The notes under the pieces: generated by a model | The model's database searches: none | Told to the model about the DNA's origin: nothing | Seen by the model: the letters and a program-made list of their open reading frames with translations, nothing else | DNA from: Rhodospirillaceae bacterium | GTDB lineage: Bacteria; Pseudomonadota; Alphaproteobacteria; Rhodospirillales; JABJKH01 | NCBI GenBank assembly: GCA_018660465.1 | Contig: JABJKH010000093.1 | Location: 1 to 64,000 of the forward strand | Length of the DNA stretch: 64,000 bases | Reading direction: 5' to 3' | Made by a program: the position numbers and the translations under genes | Part shown: piece after piece, positions 42,882-53,026 of the stretch | Layout of the letters: the number at the start of each line of letters is the position of its first letter | Position numbering within the stretch: the stretch's first letter is position 1

Positions 42882-43888
42882 GTTTTTGCCAGCAGCTGAT
42901 CAAGTCGTTGCTGCGCTCCTTCGAAATCAAAATCTTTGGGGGTATCGATTAATTTGGCAGCCCGCTCTATCCGTTCAAGGGCTGCCACACTTAGGGGCGC
43001 AGTTCCCGCAACAACCGCTTCCATTTCTTCCATCACCCCGTTGCAATGAAGCACAACATCGCACCCAGCTTTTAGCGCCGTTTCAGCCCGTTCAGTGAAG
43101 CTCCCGCGGAGGGCTTGCATGGATAGATCATCCGATAACAAGACGCCATCAAAGCCAATCTCACCGCGGATCACATCGCCGATCACGGTCGCTGACGACG
43201 TCGCAGGGTTATCCCCGTCAATAGCTTGGTAGACCACATGGGCCGTCATCGCCCAAGGCATGTCAGCGAGCGCCTTAAATGGTTTAAAGTCGAACCTGCT
43301 TAGGTCTTTGTGAGAGGCATCAACGATGGGCAAGGCCTTGTGGCTATCAACAGTTGCTCTGCCATGACCGGGGATATGCTTGATCACGGGCAGCACGCCA
43401 CCTGCCAAATACCCTTCGCAGGCTGCACGGCCTATGATCGCCGCCTTTTCTGGGGTCTCCCCTGAAATCCGATCACCAATAATAGGGTCCGCGTCGGCCT
43501 GTGGAAGATCAAGGACCGGGGCGCAATTAACATCGATCCCCATCGCCAGAAGCTCAAACGCGATCATTTGCGCGTTCAGCTTCGCGGCCGCGGCACCACG
43601 ATCCGCTAATTTAGAGAACACCGCAGCAGCTGGCGGGTGCCGCCAATGGGGTGGTTTTAGGCGCGCAACCCTGCCGCCTTCCTGATCTATCAGGACCGGC
43701 GCATTGTCCCGGCCCACAGACGCCCGCATCTCAGCCACCAGCGCCCGTACTTGGTCTGGCGATTCACAGTTACGCTGAAACAGGATGAAACCGAAAGGAT
43801 TGGCGTCGCGATAAAATGCCCTCTCATCCCGGCTCAGCGTTGTGCCGGCACAGCCAAGAATGACAGCGCGGGACGCATTATTTGTCAC
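42878..43888 (-). CDS. nagZ: Beta-N-acetylhexosaminidase NagZ
   Basis: A 336-residue cytoplasmic glycoside hydrolase family 3 enzyme. It removes N-acetylglucosamine from muropeptides during cell-wall recycling. Seen: VLIDQEGGRVARL, the catalytic loop VIKHIPGHGRATVDSH with its His/Asp pair, and the nucleophile Asp in VLLSDDLSMQAL. No ATG is available near the conserved N-terminus; GTG at 43888 is chosen, while TTG codons further up would deepen the overlap with the SPOR gene. Overlap with the SPOR gene is 11 bases. Confidence 0.93.
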   Translation of the reverse strand: MTNNASRAVILGCAGTTLSRDERAFYRDANPFGFILFQRNCESPDQVRALVAEMRASVGRDNAPVLIDQEGGRVARLKPPHWRHPPAAAVFSKLADRGAAAAKLNAQMIAFELLAMGIDVNCAPVLDLPQADADPIIGDRISGETPEKAAIIGRAACEGYLAGGVLPVIKHIPGHGRATVDSHKALPIVDASHKDLSRFDFKPFKALADMPWAMTAHVVYQAIDGDNPATSSATVIGDVIRGEIGFDGVLLSDDLSMQALRGSFTERAETALKAGCDVVLHCNGVMEEMEAVVAGTAPLSVAALERIERAAKLIDTPKDFDFEGAQQRLDQLLAKT

Positions 43889-44936
43889 GAACAACCATGC
43901 AGCCAATTTTGCGCCGGGTCAGTTGAGCGCAGAGAGCTTTGGCGGTTGATTCTGTCGCCACCGGGCCCGCCCGCAGCCGATAATATATCCCCTTCACAGG
44001 GCCCAGGTCCGCCTTGGTTACAGTCAAGCTAAGACCCTTCAACAAATCAGCATGCTTGCGCCGAAGTCGGGACCATTCTGTTGTTGCCCGTTCAACACTT
44101 CGAACAGCGGCCAGCTGAATTTTAATCTTGCCTGTTCCCTTCGTTACCGACGATTTTGCCGATGCAGCAGGCTTTGTAACGGGGGGTGCCTGCACCGACT
44201 TTGGCGCTGGTAATGGCTTTGGTTTGCTGTCCTCAAGCGACTTCAAAACAAAAGGCTCTGCTTTTGGTTTTGCCGGGGATTTTGCTGGCGCTTTTGGGGG
44301 CTCAGGCTGAACCATTGGAGGTGGCGGCGGTGGTGGCGGTCGCTTAACGACTTTGGGTTCGGACTTTGGCTCCGGTTTCGTTTCCGGTTTGGGCTTTGCA
44401 CCTTCCACAACAGGCGACATGGGTGCCGGAACGGGCGATTTAATTGACGCGACATCTTTTGGCGTCGGGGTTGCTGGACCGGGTTTCACGGGTTTGGGCG
44501 GTGTCGCCTCGACCACAGGCGGCACGACTTTGGGAGCTGGTGCCACTTTGGGTTCGACTTTCTTAGGCGGTGGCAGGGGGGATTCGGGCGGCGGGTTTAG
44601 AACTTCCACAGGGGTCCGTTCGGCCCCACCCGGCAAGCGATCATAAACCAACTTATCACGGTGCTGCACGTCCATGCCGCCAGGGTTCTTCGGACGGGTC
44701 TTTATCGGGCCAGCCTTGGCGCGGATGAGGGGAACGCGAAATTCCTCGCCTTCTTCCAAGGACTCTTCAAAAACAAGATAGCCCGCCCCGGCCGCACCAA
44801 TGATCAACAGCACAAACGTGATACCAAAGATCAGTCCCCAGCGCGGTTTCGGTTTGGCATGACGGCTCACAGGCTTAAACGCAAGCCCGTTCCCACTCTC
44901 TGGTATGGCCTTATCGGAAAGATCCGGCGGCGCCAT
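43878..44936 (-). CDS. SPOR-domain membrane protein
   Basis: A 352-residue bitopic protein. Seen: a basic cytoplasmic N-terminus of about 33 residues, one membrane helix (LIFGITFVLLIIGAAGAGYL), about 200 residues of Pro/Lys/Ala-rich periplasmic linker including an eight-proline run, and a C-terminal SPOR domain (IKIQLAAVRSVERATTEWSRL onward, ending ALCAQLTRRKIGCMVV). SPOR domains bind denuded glycan at the septum, so it probably acts in cell division, in line with its nagZ and scpAB neighbours. AGGGAA precedes the ATG. Confidence 0.92.
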   Translation of the reverse strand: MAPPDLSDKAIPESGNGLAFKPVSRHAKPKPRWGLIFGITFVLLIIGAAGAGYLVFEESLEEGEEFRVPLIRAKAGPIKTRPKNPGGMDVQHRDKLVYDRLPGGAERTPVEVLNPPPESPLPPPKKVEPKVAPAPKVVPPVVEATPPKPVKPGPATPTPKDVASIKSPVPAPMSPVVEGAKPKPETKPEPKSEPKVVKRPPPPPPPPMVQPEPPKAPAKSPAKPKAEPFVLKSLEDSKPKPLPAPKSVQAPPVTKPAASAKSSVTKGTGKIKIQLAAVRSVERATTEWSRLRRKHADLLKGLSLTVTKADLGPVKGIYYRLRAGPVATESTAKALCAQLTRRKIGCMVVRDK

Positions 44937-44969
44937 GCTTACATTTCCCTGACTTACAATTTCGAGATA

Positions 44970-46721
44970 TTACATCTCTTGAACTGGCGTTACCCCAAAT
45001 ACCTGAAGACCGGACGCAATGACGAAGGCCACGCCTTGGAGCAACGCCAGGCGGGCCTTCGTTACGTCCGGGTCGTCGGCGATTATAAAGCGCAGGTGGG
45101 CGTTGTCCTTGCCTTTGTTCCAGAGGCCATGGAAGCCAGAAGCTAAGTCATTCAAATAAAAGGCTATTCTGTGGGGTTCATGAGCAAGTGCTGCGCTCTC
45201 AACCATCCTCGGCCAGGCCGCCATGGTTTTAATTAGCGCTAATTCATCCGAATCGGTCAACTTGTCGAGCGCTACTGACGACAAAGCATGTGCCGTAATC
45301 GCGTCCGTGCCAAACTCATCTGCCGCGTGCCGCATCACCGAACAAATGCGTGCATGGGCGTATTGAACGTAGAATACGGGGTTGTCTCTAGACTGCTCCG
45401 TCACCCGCGCAAAATCGAAATCCAAAGTCTTGTCATTGGTCCGGGTCAGCATGATGAAGCGGACAACGTCTTTGCCGACTTGCTCCACCACATCGCGCAA
45501 CGTGACAAAGGTCCCGGCGCGCTTTGACATCTTTGCGGGCTTGCCGTCTTCCAGCAGGTTCACCAAGCGGCAGACTTTTACATCCAGTTCGCCGTCGCCT
45601 TCGGTGACCGCCTTAACCGCAGCCTCCATGCGTTTGACGTAGCCGCCATGATCCGCACCCCAGACATCAATCATGGTCTTAAAACCGCGCTGGTATTTGT
45701 CCAAATGATAGGCGATGTCGGAGGCGAAATAGGTCCATGTACCGTCGGATTTTTTCAGAGGACGATCCACATCGTCGCCAAAATCGGTGGCCTTGAAGAG
45801 GGTTTGGGGCCGTTCTTCCCAATCGTCAGGCTTTTTACCTTTCGGTGGTTCGAGGACGCCTTGATAGATCAGGCCTCGATCTTCGAGGAATTTCAGAACT
45901 GAGTCGACTTTTCCGGCCTCCACCAGTCCGTGCTCGGAGGTAAACATATCAAACTTTACCCCAAGCTCCGCCAAGTCGCCCTTGATGAGCTCCATCATCG
46001 CGTCGACGGCTAGGGTTTGGAACGGCACCAACCAGTCGTCTTCTGGGATATTTTGCCATTTATCGCCATCTTTTTCGGCGAGGTCTTTGCCGACGGGAAT
46101 CAAATAATCGCCGGGATAAAGTCCTTCAGGGATTGCGCCAATGTCTTCGCCCAAGGCTTCGCGGTAGCGGAGATGGAGCGACCGAGCCAAAACCCCAACC
46201 TGGGTTCCGGCATCGTTGATGTAATATTCTCGTGTGACATCAAAGCCCGCTTTCTCCAACAGTGCCGCCAAGGCATCACCGAACACGGCTCCCCTCGCGT
46301 GGCCAACGTGCATCGGGCCGGTGGGGTTGGCGGAGACGTATTCGACGTTCACGCCCTCACCTGCCCCAAATTTCGAATCGCCGTAGGAAGTCGCAGCGCC
46401 CAAGACATCGCCCAAACGTGCGTGCCAAAATTCACTGTCGATCCGCATGTTGATGAAACCCGGGCCGGCGATCTCTGCCGATGTCACATGATCAAGTCCT
46501 GCAAGCTTTTCTACTAGTAGCGCCGCGATATCACGCGGATTCATCTTTGCTGGTTTGGCCAGCACCATGGCGGCGTTGGTGGCGATATCACCATGAGCCG
46601 CTTCCCGTGTCGGTTCGACATTCACGCGAGCTGTTTCCAGACCTTGCGGGAGGTGCCCATCATCGACCAAGTCCTGGACGCTCTCCAAGACGCGACCTTT
46701 AAAATATTCGAATAGGTTCAT
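44970..46721 (-). CDS. argS: Arginyl-tRNA synthetase
   Basis: A 583-residue class I synthetase. Seen: the N-terminal Add-1 tRNA-binding domain, the HIGH-like motif in [18 protein letters not shown], the KMSKR motif in [16 protein letters not shown], and a C-terminal DALR anticodon-binding domain ending GVTPVQEM. It charges tRNA-Arg. Its start overlaps the dgt stop by 4 bases and the SPOR gene follows after 33 bases. Confidence 0.97.
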   Translation of the reverse strand: MNLFEYFKGRVLESVQDLVDDGHLPQGLETARVNVEPTREAAHGDIATNAAMVLAKPAKMNPRDIAALLVEKLAGLDHVTSAEIAGPGFINMRIDSEFWHARLGDVLGAATSYGDSKFGAGEGVNVEYVSANPTGPMHVGHARGAVFGDALAALLEKAGFDVTREYYINDAGTQVGVLARSLHLRYREALGEDIGAIPEGLYPGDYLIPVGKDLAEKDGDKWQNIPEDDWLVPFQTLAVDAMMELIKGDLAELGVKFDMFTSEHGLVEAGKVDSVLKFLEDRGLIYQGVLEPPKGKKPDDWEERPQTLFKATDFGDDVDRPLKKSDGTWTYFASDIAYHLDKYQRGFKTMIDVWGADHGGYVKRMEAAVKAVTEGDGELDVKVCRLVNLLEDGKPAKMSKRAGTFVTLRDVVEQVGKDVVRFIMLTRTNDKTLDFDFARVTEQSRDNPVFYVQYAHARICSVMRHAADEFGTDAITAHALSSVALDKLTDSDELALIKTMAAWPRMVESAALAHEPHRIAFYLNDLASGFHGLWNKGKDNAHLRFIIADDPDVTKARLALLQGVAFVIASGLQVFGVTPVQEM

Positions 46722-47902
46722 GATGTTCGTGTTTGCAAATCAAATAGTTGTTGGTGCTCGTCCACTGCATGGCGGTCGGTCATGCCAGCGATGTAGTCCG
46801 CCACGACTTGGGCAGTAATCACACTTTCAGGTGCCGCCGCTTTTCGCCGCCATTCATCAGGCAGGCATTCAGGTTCCTTAATCAGCAAGCCAAATAGTTC
46901 TTTCACCACGCGGCGTGCCTTGCTGGTCATACGGTTGAGCTTGGTGTGGCGGTACATATTCTGAAACAGAAACTTCTTCAATGCCTTATCGTATCCGTGC
47001 ATGGCTTCTGAGAAGTCTGCGATGGGATGATCCAATGCGCGGATTTCATCAGCAGTCTTCGGTGCGGCGTCAGATAATCGGCGTTTGGTTTCCTCCAACA
47101 GATCAATAACCATCTCACCAATCATGGCGCGAATGGATTCGTGGATTAGCCTGTTTTTATCGAGGTCCGGGTGGTCTTTGCGGACCTGCGCAAACACCGG
47201 ACCGACCAAGGGCACGTCTTTCAAGTCGTTGATGGTGAATAAGCCCGCGCGCAGGCCATCTTCGATGTCGTGGTTGTTATAGGCAATATCGTCTGAAAGT
47301 GAGGCTATTTGGGCTTCAGGCCCGGCAAAAGTGCTGAGTTCCAGGTCTTGATAACCCGGGTATTCTGTAATCGCGCGGGGCAAGTCCTTGCCTTTGCTTT
47401 GGGGGCCGGTCAGGGGGCCATTATGTTTAACGATCCCCTCAACCGTCTCCCAGGTCAGGTTCAGGCCGTCAAACCCCGCGTAACGTTCCTCCAGCCGGGT
47501 CACGACCCGCAGACTTTGGGCGTTGTGATCAAAGCCGCCGAAGGGCTCCATGGTTTCTTTCAGGGCGTCTTCTCCCGCATGACCAAACGGCGGGTGGCCG
47601 AGATCATGGGCCAGGGCCAAGCCTTCGCCCATTTCTTCGTTTAATCGCAAATAACGACACACAGAGCGGGCGATTTGGGCGACCTCCAGGCTATGGGTCA
47701 GCCGTGTGCGAAAGAAATCCCCTTCGTGGTTGACGAAGACCTGGGTTTTGTACTGCAGGCGACGAAATGCAGCCGAATGAATGATCCGGTCACGGTCGCG
47801 CTGAAAACAGGTCCGTGTGGCGCTTTCCGGCTCCGTATGCACGCGCCCCCGGCTCTCTTCCGGGATGCAGGCATAAGGGACTAAATTTTGTGTGCTGGTC
47901 AT
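46718..47902 (-). CDS. dgt: dGTP triphosphohydrolase-like HD protein
   Basis: A 394-residue HD-superfamily protein that hydrolyses dNTPs to deoxynucleosides and triphosphate. Seen: [28 protein letters not shown] read as a block, [13 protein letters not shown], and the HD metal site [20 protein letters not shown] at 47902 is chosen; an upstream TTG adds 12 residues without a ribosome site. It heads the 13-gene minus-strand run ending at pcm and is divergent from erpA, a classic alphaproteobacterial pairing. Confidence 0.94.
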   Translation of the reverse strand: MTSTQNLVPYACIPEESRGRVHTEPESATRTCFQRDRDRIIHSAAFRRLQYKTQVFVNHEGDFFRTRLTHSLEVAQIARSVCRYLRLNEEMGEGLALAHDLGHPPFGHAGEDALKETMEPFGGFDHNAQSLRVVTRLEERYAGFDGLNLTWETVEGIVKHNGPLTGPQSKGKDLPRAITEYPGYQDLELSTFAGPEAQIASLSDDIAYNNHDIEDGLRAGLFTINDLKDVPLVGPVFAQVRKDHPDLDKNRLIHESIRAMIGEMVIDLLEETKRRLSDAAPKTADEIRALDHPIADFSEAMHGYDKALKKFLFQNMYRHTKLNRMTSKARRVVKELFGLLIKEPECLPDEWRRKAAAPESVITAQVVADYIAGMTDRHAVDEHQQLFDLQTRTS

Positions 47903-47951
47903 GGGCCGGAAGGTACAGGTACCGGCATGGATTGACAAAACTTATTCCGAG

Positions 47952-47981
47952 ATTACATGTTGGGTGTAAATGAGTTATAAT
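47952..47981 (+). promoter_or_regulatory. Candidate sigma-70 promoter of erpA
   Basis: ATTACA (47952-47957, four of six matches to TTGACA) and a perfect TATAAT (47976-47981) are separated by 18 bases, giving a start point near 47988, about 20 bases before the erpA ATG. A separate TTGACA at 47932 is too far from this -10 to pair with it. Confidence 0.45.
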
Positions 47982-48007
47982 CGAAGCGTTTGAAATCAGA
48001 GGGTTCC

Positions 48008-48364
48008 ATGCCAGACGGACAAGCCAATAGCGAAAGTGCAGACATTGTCATTACCGACAATGCGGCAGCACGAATTGCCAAATTGATAGAGATGGAGGGT
48101 AACGAGTCGCTTAAACTCCGCATCGCCATTTCGGGCGGCGGCTGCTCTGGCTTTGTCTATGGGTTCGAATTGGATGAGACCATTGGCGATGATGACCTTG
48201 TGTTTGAACACAACGGCATCAAGGTCTTGGTCGATGATACGTCCATCGAACTGATCCGCGGGTCTGAACTCCACTTCAAAGAAGAAATGTTGGGCGCGTT
48301 CTTTACTTTAGAGAACCCCAATGCATCGGCGACGTGTGGCTGTGGGACTTCGTTCGCGGTTTAA
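48008..48364 (+). CDS. erpA: Iron-sulfur cluster insertion protein ErpA
   Basis: A 118-residue A-type carrier that delivers Fe-S clusters to target proteins. Seen: the three cluster ligands, Cys in ISGGGCSGFVYGF and the C-terminal pair in ATCGCGTSFAV. AGAGGG lies seven bases before ATG 48008; an upstream TTG frame is rejected. A good TATAAT box lies just upstream. Located between dgt (divergent) and xth, as in many alphaproteobacteria. Confidence 0.95.
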   Translation: MPDGQANSESADIVITDNAAARIAKLIEMEGNESLKLRIAISGGGCSGFVYGFELDETIGDDDLVFEHNGIKVLVDDTSIELIRGSELHFKEEMLGAFFTLENPNASATCGCGTSFAV

Positions 48365-48371
48365 ATTTCAG

Positions 48372-49142
48372 TTATTGATGCGCGAGCATCCACTTTGTCA
48401 TATCACTGACGACCTTGTCCTCAATTCCGTTAAAACCGTGGTAGGCGTGTGGTGAACAGTCTTCGTCTTCAGAGGCACCCCCGTCGTATGCTAAAATCTT
48501 AATCACGGGCGCATTAATCAGATCATTTTTGATTTCAGCGGCACCGGAAAATGGCGTCACCCAGCATTCGTCCTTTTTGTGATGCGAAATCAGGACGGGA
48601 ACCCGAACTTTCTTCAGATCAAAATCCATGACGTGCGGCCCACCATTATTCGCCTCTGACATTGAGGCCGTAAATACGAGACCATTGGCACCGCCTTTTA
48701 AAATTTTGGTCCCTCCGTTGGCCACCGAATTGGTGCCACGACTGGTCCCCACCAGCCAGACCGGCACGTGAAAGCGGTCACGTGCAAGTTTAAGAAGCGC
48801 CTTCAAATCAGTCGTATGTTCCTTAGTCTCCCTGAACCAGCCTTTCATACCGTCTGAATCGTTGTTATCGGACGGCGCATCGGGAACGATGGCGGCAAAG
48901 CCGTGCTTAACAAATAGATTTCGCGACCGAACAAGGAAATTTTTCGACTTTACCCGACCTGCTTTGTTAATTTTTGCACGGCCACTGCCCCCCATGAATA
49001 GGATAGCGGTCCCCTTTGGACGTTCAGGTGCAACCACCAACACGCGCAATCTCACGCCGTCGCGGGGGCTTAGATCGATAACTTGATCTGCCGCCGCTGA
49101 GGTCGATGCCAAAACCGCCAATAACAATAGAACCGCACGCAT
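48372..49142 (-). CDS. Secreted alpha/beta-hydrolase-like protein
   Basis: A 256-residue protein with a signal peptide (MRAVLLLLAVLASTSAAA). Seen: an alpha/beta-hydrolase core with GTAILFMGGSGRAKI near the oxyanion region, the nucleophile elbow LVGTSRGTNSVAN (GxSxG-like GTSRG), an acid in the VPVLISHHKKDECWVTP strand, and a late His in SPHAYHGFNG. Catalysis by Ser-Asp-His is likely but the substrate is unknown. It is inserted between erpA and xth. Confidence 0.85.
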   Translation of the reverse strand: MRAVLLLLAVLASTSAAADQVIDLSPRDGVRLRVLVVAPERPKGTAILFMGGSGRAKINKAGRVKSKNFLVRSRNLFVKHGFAAIVPDAPSDNNDSDGMKGWFRETKEHTTDLKALLKLARDRFHVPVWLVGTSRGTNSVANGGTKILKGGANGLVFTASMSEANNGGPHVMDFDLKKVRVPVLISHHKKDECWVTPFSGAAEIKNDLINAPVIKILAYDGGASEDEDCSPHAYHGFNGIEDKVVSDMTKWMLAHQ

Positions 49143-49213
49143 ATATTACTCCTCGTCTTGTCGCTCGTCCCCTTGGGCGTTATGAAGGATGATTAGCTCA
49201 TAAGGGGGCCCGG

Positions 49214-49984
49214 ATGGTCAAGATTGCAACCTGGAACGTGAATTCGGTAAAAGCTCGGCTTGAGCATGTCTGCAAGTACTTGAAATTAGCAGAACCTGAC
49301 ATCCTGCTGCTCCAAGAACTCAAGCTGACCGAGGAAAATTTTCCCCGGCTTGAGATTGAAAGCCTCGGTTATAACGCCGCCGTCGTTGGTCAAAAGACCT
49401 ACAACGGTGTCGCTATCCTGTCCAAAAGCCCGATAGAGGTGCTGCATACTGCACTCCCCGGCGACCCAAGCGACGAACAAGCTCGCTATATTGAGGCACA
49501 AATTGACGATGTCCGGGTTGCCTCCATCTATTTGCCCAACGGCAATCCCATCGACACTGAGAAATTTCCCTACAAGCTAGATTGGATGGAACGGCTGTAT
49601 GAGCACGCCAAGGGGCTATTAGAAACCGAAGAAACGGTTGTCTTGGGCGGGGACTACAATGTCATTCAAGAAGAAGGCGATGTGTATGATCCGGCAGGTT
49701 TCGCGGATGAAGCCCTGTATCAGCCGGAAACCAAGGCTGCATTCCGTAAAATCCTCTATCTCGGCTATACCGAAGCCTATCGCGCCCTGCATTCAGAGAC
49801 CGGGCAATACAGTTGGTGGGGCTACATGGCTGGAGCTTGGCAGAAAGATAACGGGGTGAGGATTGATCACTTGCTGCTGTCTCCGCAAGCCGCCGACAGG
49901 CTTACAGGCTGCGATATTGATCGCCGTCCGCGCGGTTGGGAGAAGCCCTCAGACCACACGCCTGTTTGGTGTGAATTAAGCTAA
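49214..49984 (+). CDS. xth: Exodeoxyribonuclease III
   Basis: A 256-residue AP endonuclease/3'-5' exonuclease for base-excision repair. Seen: KIATWNVNSVKAR, the metal Glu in LLLQELKL, YLPNGNP, the catalytic Asp-Asn in VLGGDYNVI, GQYSWWGYM, RIDHLLLS and the catalytic His in PSDHTPVW. AAGGGGG precedes the ATG. Normal length. Confidence 0.96.
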   Translation: MVKIATWNVNSVKARLEHVCKYLKLAEPDILLLQELKLTEENFPRLEIESLGYNAAVVGQKTYNGVAILSKSPIEVLHTALPGDPSDEQARYIEAQIDDVRVASIYLPNGNPIDTEKFPYKLDWMERLYEHAKGLLETEETVVLGGDYNVIQEEGDVYDPAGFADEALYQPETKAAFRKILYLGYTEAYRALHSETGQYSWWGYMAGAWQKDNGVRIDHLLLSPQAADRLTGCDIDRRPRGWEKPSDHTPVWCELS

Positions 49985-49994
49985 CTGAAGACAA

Positions 49995-51281
49995 TTAACT
50001 CTTTTTCAGTTTATTTTCTGAAATCCAGCCAGAACCTAGCAACGGTGCACCGTTTCGGCCGGTCACTGGCGTCGCAAGCCCCAGAATAGCGGCCTTAAGT
50101 TGCCCGGCTTGCCATAGGGGGTTTACGGCCTTAAGTCGCGCGGCAAGCGCCGTAACCCTAGGCACCGCAAAGCTTGAACCGGCTACTGGGCGTTCACTGC
50201 CTCGATAATCCCGAGCACTTAACTGTTCTGCCGGAACACCGATATCCACAGCCACGGCACCCCAATTTGAGCCGCGAGCAATCAACCCGGATTCAGTTAC
50301 CGACGTCACAACCAACAAATTTTTAAGAGTAAATGCGGCGGGATAAACCGGGCGGGCATCTATATCCCGGCCATTGTTGCCTGCAGAAACAACGAACAAA
50401 ATTTCAGGGTGTCGAGCCGCCGCATCGCGAAAGGCCGACCATTCATTTTCAGTGTTGCTCCCCATCGGAAGTGCCACGATTTTAGCGCCAACTTTATACG
50501 CAATTTCAACTACTTGTAAGAACTTATTCATGTTATTTCTAGGATAGCGTATGGGCACAAGTCGGATTGGGGGTCCCTCTCTCAATAAGACGTCAGCGAC
50601 CAACGATCCGTGGCGGCGTACCATAAACGGAGACAGCGATGTATCTGCGTCATAAGGCAGACCATCTTCGTCCCACAAATCGGCCCCTAATATGCGTCCC
50701 GCCTTATCTCGCGCCAGTCTTGCCGCCAGGTGGGGCTGGTCATACGCGATCCCCGAATCTACATGCACAACAGTGACCCCGGCAACGTCCGTTCCAGGAG
50801 GGATGGGAGGGTTTAGCGGCTCGCGCCCTAGAACTTTTTCAAAGTTAGCACTATAAATCACCAGCTTTCGGGCAATTCCTTTGGTGTCATAGCGGATGAT
50901 GCGGCCCTGGCGCACCTCGCACCCCGAACCAGATATGATATTGGCCGTTGGACGAGATGACCTCGACATCTCTGTGGCTAGCCTAAGCCCGACGCCACCC
51001 CGCATAATCGACACGAACGAAATTTGCTCATCGTTCGGCGCTGCATAGATATGCGTCACCCTTGATGCGCCACGCCTGAGCGGCAAGCGCTTGGTGGAAA
51101 CGAACGAAGCACCGGGTAAGATGTCGGCAAGGCGCTCCCGTTTGAAGACATACCCAGCCTTTGATGGCAAACACACAGCTTCAATAATATTGCTGAGAGC
51201 TTGCAGGTCTTTGTCTGGGGCCGCGTTAACGGGCCAAGCCACGCTAATCAGCCAAAAAGATAGAAATAACCTTGGGAGCAT
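49995..51281 (-). CDS. Secreted subtilisin-like (S8) serine peptidase
   Basis: A 428-residue protein with a signal peptide (first 20 residues). Seen: an N-terminal propeptide-like region of about 140 residues with three cysteines in all, then the S8 domain with the catalytic triad Asp in VVHVDSGIAY, His in VRRHGSLVADVL, and Ser in AGSSFAVPRVTA, plus the oxyanion Asn in VVSAGNNGRD. The usual GTSxA is GSSFA and HGT is HGS, both tolerated variants. The propeptide lacks the I9 signature. The target is unknown. Confidence 0.88.
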   Translation of the reverse strand: MLPRLFLSFWLISVAWPVNAAPDKDLQALSNIIEAVCLPSKAGYVFKRERLADILPGASFVSTKRLPLRRGASRVTHIYAAPNDEQISFVSIMRGGVGLRLATEMSRSSRPTANIISGSGCEVRQGRIIRYDTKGIARKLVIYSANFEKVLGREPLNPPIPPGTDVAGVTVVHVDSGIAYDQPHLAARLARDKAGRILGADLWDEDGLPYDADTSLSPFMVRRHGSLVADVLLREGPPIRLVPIRYPRNNMNKFLQVVEIAYKVGAKIVALPMGSNTENEWSAFRDAAARHPEILFVVSAGNNGRDIDARPVYPAAFTLKNLLVVTSVTESGLIARGSNWGAVAVDIGVPAEQLSARDYRGSERPVAGSSFAVPRVTALAARLKAVNPLWQAGQLKAAILGLATPVTGRNGAPLLGSGWISENKLKKS

Positions 51282-51284
51282 GAA

Positions 51285-51725
51285 TTAGCCCTTCACCGCC
51301 TTTCCTTCCTCCGTTTCCGGCGTCCATTGCTTTTCGTGGGCGTCGTGTTTGTCAGCATTCCATTCGTGTTCGGTACCATCCCCCATGAAGACGACGAAGA
51401 CCTCGCAACCGTCTGGGTATTCATAGGGTCCGTGCAGATCATCCCAGCCAAACACGTAATCCCCTGGCCGCAAGTCCTTGCCCGCAACGCACATCCGTCC
51501 TTTCAGCACGACGATGGAATGCCAGCTTTTGTGACTGTGTTCAGGCTCGACATAGCCCGGTGGAAACTGCACCTTCATATCAATCCGCTTCATCGCCTTG
51601 TCGTGGCTCAAAACCTTGGCCTTCACCCCAGCTGGCAAGGTCATAAGTTCGTTCGCAACCCCTTCTTCCCAGGGGATTTCGTGGTCGTGAATGGCTTTGA
51701 AACTATGGTCGTATTGGTCAGACAT
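51285..51725 (-). CDS. Cupin-domain protein
   Basis: A 146-residue single-domain beta-barrel. Seen: cupin motif 1 in GYVEPEHSHKSWHSIVVLKGRM (two or three candidate metal His) and motif 2 around PGDYVFGWDDLHGPYEYPDGC. There is no fused domain. It lies 19 bases behind the M20 amidohydrolase on the same strand and directly before the S8 protease, so it could share a transcript with both. Substrate or binding role unknown. Confidence 0.85.
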   Translation of the reverse strand: MSDQYDHSFKAIHDHEIPWEEGVANELMTLPAGVKAKVLSHDKAMKRIDMKVQFPPGYVEPEHSHKSWHSIVVLKGRMCVAGKDLRPGDYVFGWDDLHGPYEYPDGCEVFVVFMGDGTEHEWNADKHDAHEKQWTPETEEGKAVKG

Positions 51726-51744
51726 TTTTTACTCCAAATTAGAT

Positions 51745-52911
51745 TTAATCGGCACTTAGAACTTGCTCGGTCAACGTCGCCCAGTAGCTTGCGCCAATGG
51801 GCAGGATTTCATCGTTAAAGTCATAACGCGCGTTATGCAGAATACAGCCACCTTCACCAGGGCCGTTGCCAATCCAGGCGTAACAGCCAGGGCGTTCCTG
51901 CAGCATGTAGGAAAAATCTTCCGCCCCGAGACTCGGGTTCGGATTTCGGTCCACTTTATCCGCACCGACCACGGCGTTTGCAGCACGGGCCGCGAGTTCA
52001 GTTTCTGCTTCTGTATTGATCGTCGCCGGATAGCCTTTGCGGTAATCCACATCGACTTCGGCGCCATGGGCAGACGCTATGCCTTCACAGATGCGCCGGA
52101 CCGATGCTTCGATGGTGTCGTGGACTTCAGGCCTTAGCACACGGGTCGTACCATTGAGAACAGCTTGGTCAGGCACAACGTTCGCGGTGTCGCCCGCATG
52201 AAACTGCGCGACTGACAACACCGCCGCATCCAAGGGATCGGTCTTCCGTGCACATATGGATTGTAGCGCCAGGACGATTTCAGCTGCAGTCAGCACTGCA
52301 TCCACACCTAGATTGGGCATGGCGCCATGAAATCCTTGGCCCTTAACGGTAATGGTAAACCGGTCTACAGCGGCCATTTGCGGACCTGCCGTCATGGCCA
52401 TGGCCCCTAACGGCATACCGGGCCAGTTGTGCATGCCAAAGACCTTATCGACGGGGAGTTTTTCAAACAGACCATCTTCGACCATCTTCCGGCCACCACC
52501 TTCGTTTTCTTCTGCAGGTTGGAAGATAAACCGGACCGTACCTTTAAACCGCTTGGTTTCCGCTAGATACCGTGCGGCCCCCAGCAACATTGTCGTATGA
52601 CCGTCATGGCCGCAGGCGTGCATTTTGCCATCATGAGTAGACTTGTGGTCAAAGTCATTGAGTTCATCAATGTGCAACGCATCCATATCTGCACGAAGCC
52701 CGATGGTGGGACCATCCCCCGTACTGAGCGTGCCAACAATGCCCGTTCCGGCGAGTCCCTTATGGACCTCAACCCCAAAACTTTCCAGTTTATCGGCAAC
52801 GATGGCAGAAGTCCGATGCTCTTCAAAAGCGGTTTCCGGATGGGCGTGAATATCTTGGCGCCAAGCCGACATGTCTTTGTGAAACTCTGCAATGCGGTTG
52901 ATGATCGGCAT
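51745..52911 (-). CDS. M20-family amidohydrolase (hippurate hydrolase/aminoacylase type)
   Basis: A 388-residue zinc-dependent peptidase-family enzyme that removes acyl groups from amino acids or related amides. Seen: DIHAHPETAFEEHRT, the metal-site segments GLRADMDALH, MHACGHDGHT and FQPAEENEGGG, the lid domain (about 185-295), and LGAEDFSYML with the late His in CILHNARYDFND. AGGAG lies five bases before ATG 52911; the longer frame upstream has no ribosome site. Confidence 0.92.
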   Translation of the reverse strand: MPIINRIAEFHKDMSAWRQDIHAHPETAFEEHRTSAIVADKLESFGVEVHKGLAGTGIVGTLSTGDGPTIGLRADMDALHIDELNDFDHKSTHDGKMHACGHDGHTTMLLGAARYLAETKRFKGTVRFIFQPAEENEGGGRKMVEDGLFEKLPVDKVFGMHNWPGMPLGAMAMTAGPQMAAVDRFTITVKGQGFHGAMPNLGVDAVLTAAEIVLALQSICARKTDPLDAAVLSVAQFHAGDTANVVPDQAVLNGTTRVLRPEVHDTIEASVRRICEGIASAHGAEVDVDYRKGYPATINTEAETELAARAANAVVGADKVDRNPNPSLGAEDFSYMLQERPGCYAWIGNGPGEGGCILHNARYDFNDEILPIGASYWATLTEQVLSAD

Positions 52912-53026
52912 GAAGGCTCCTGTTCGAATGTTCGCCAAAAAATACATTGGTCCAAAAACCATAGTTCACTTGCTCCCATCTCGCCAAGCAGGTCATATGG
53001 AATTATTCAAAAATAAGGATTGCCGG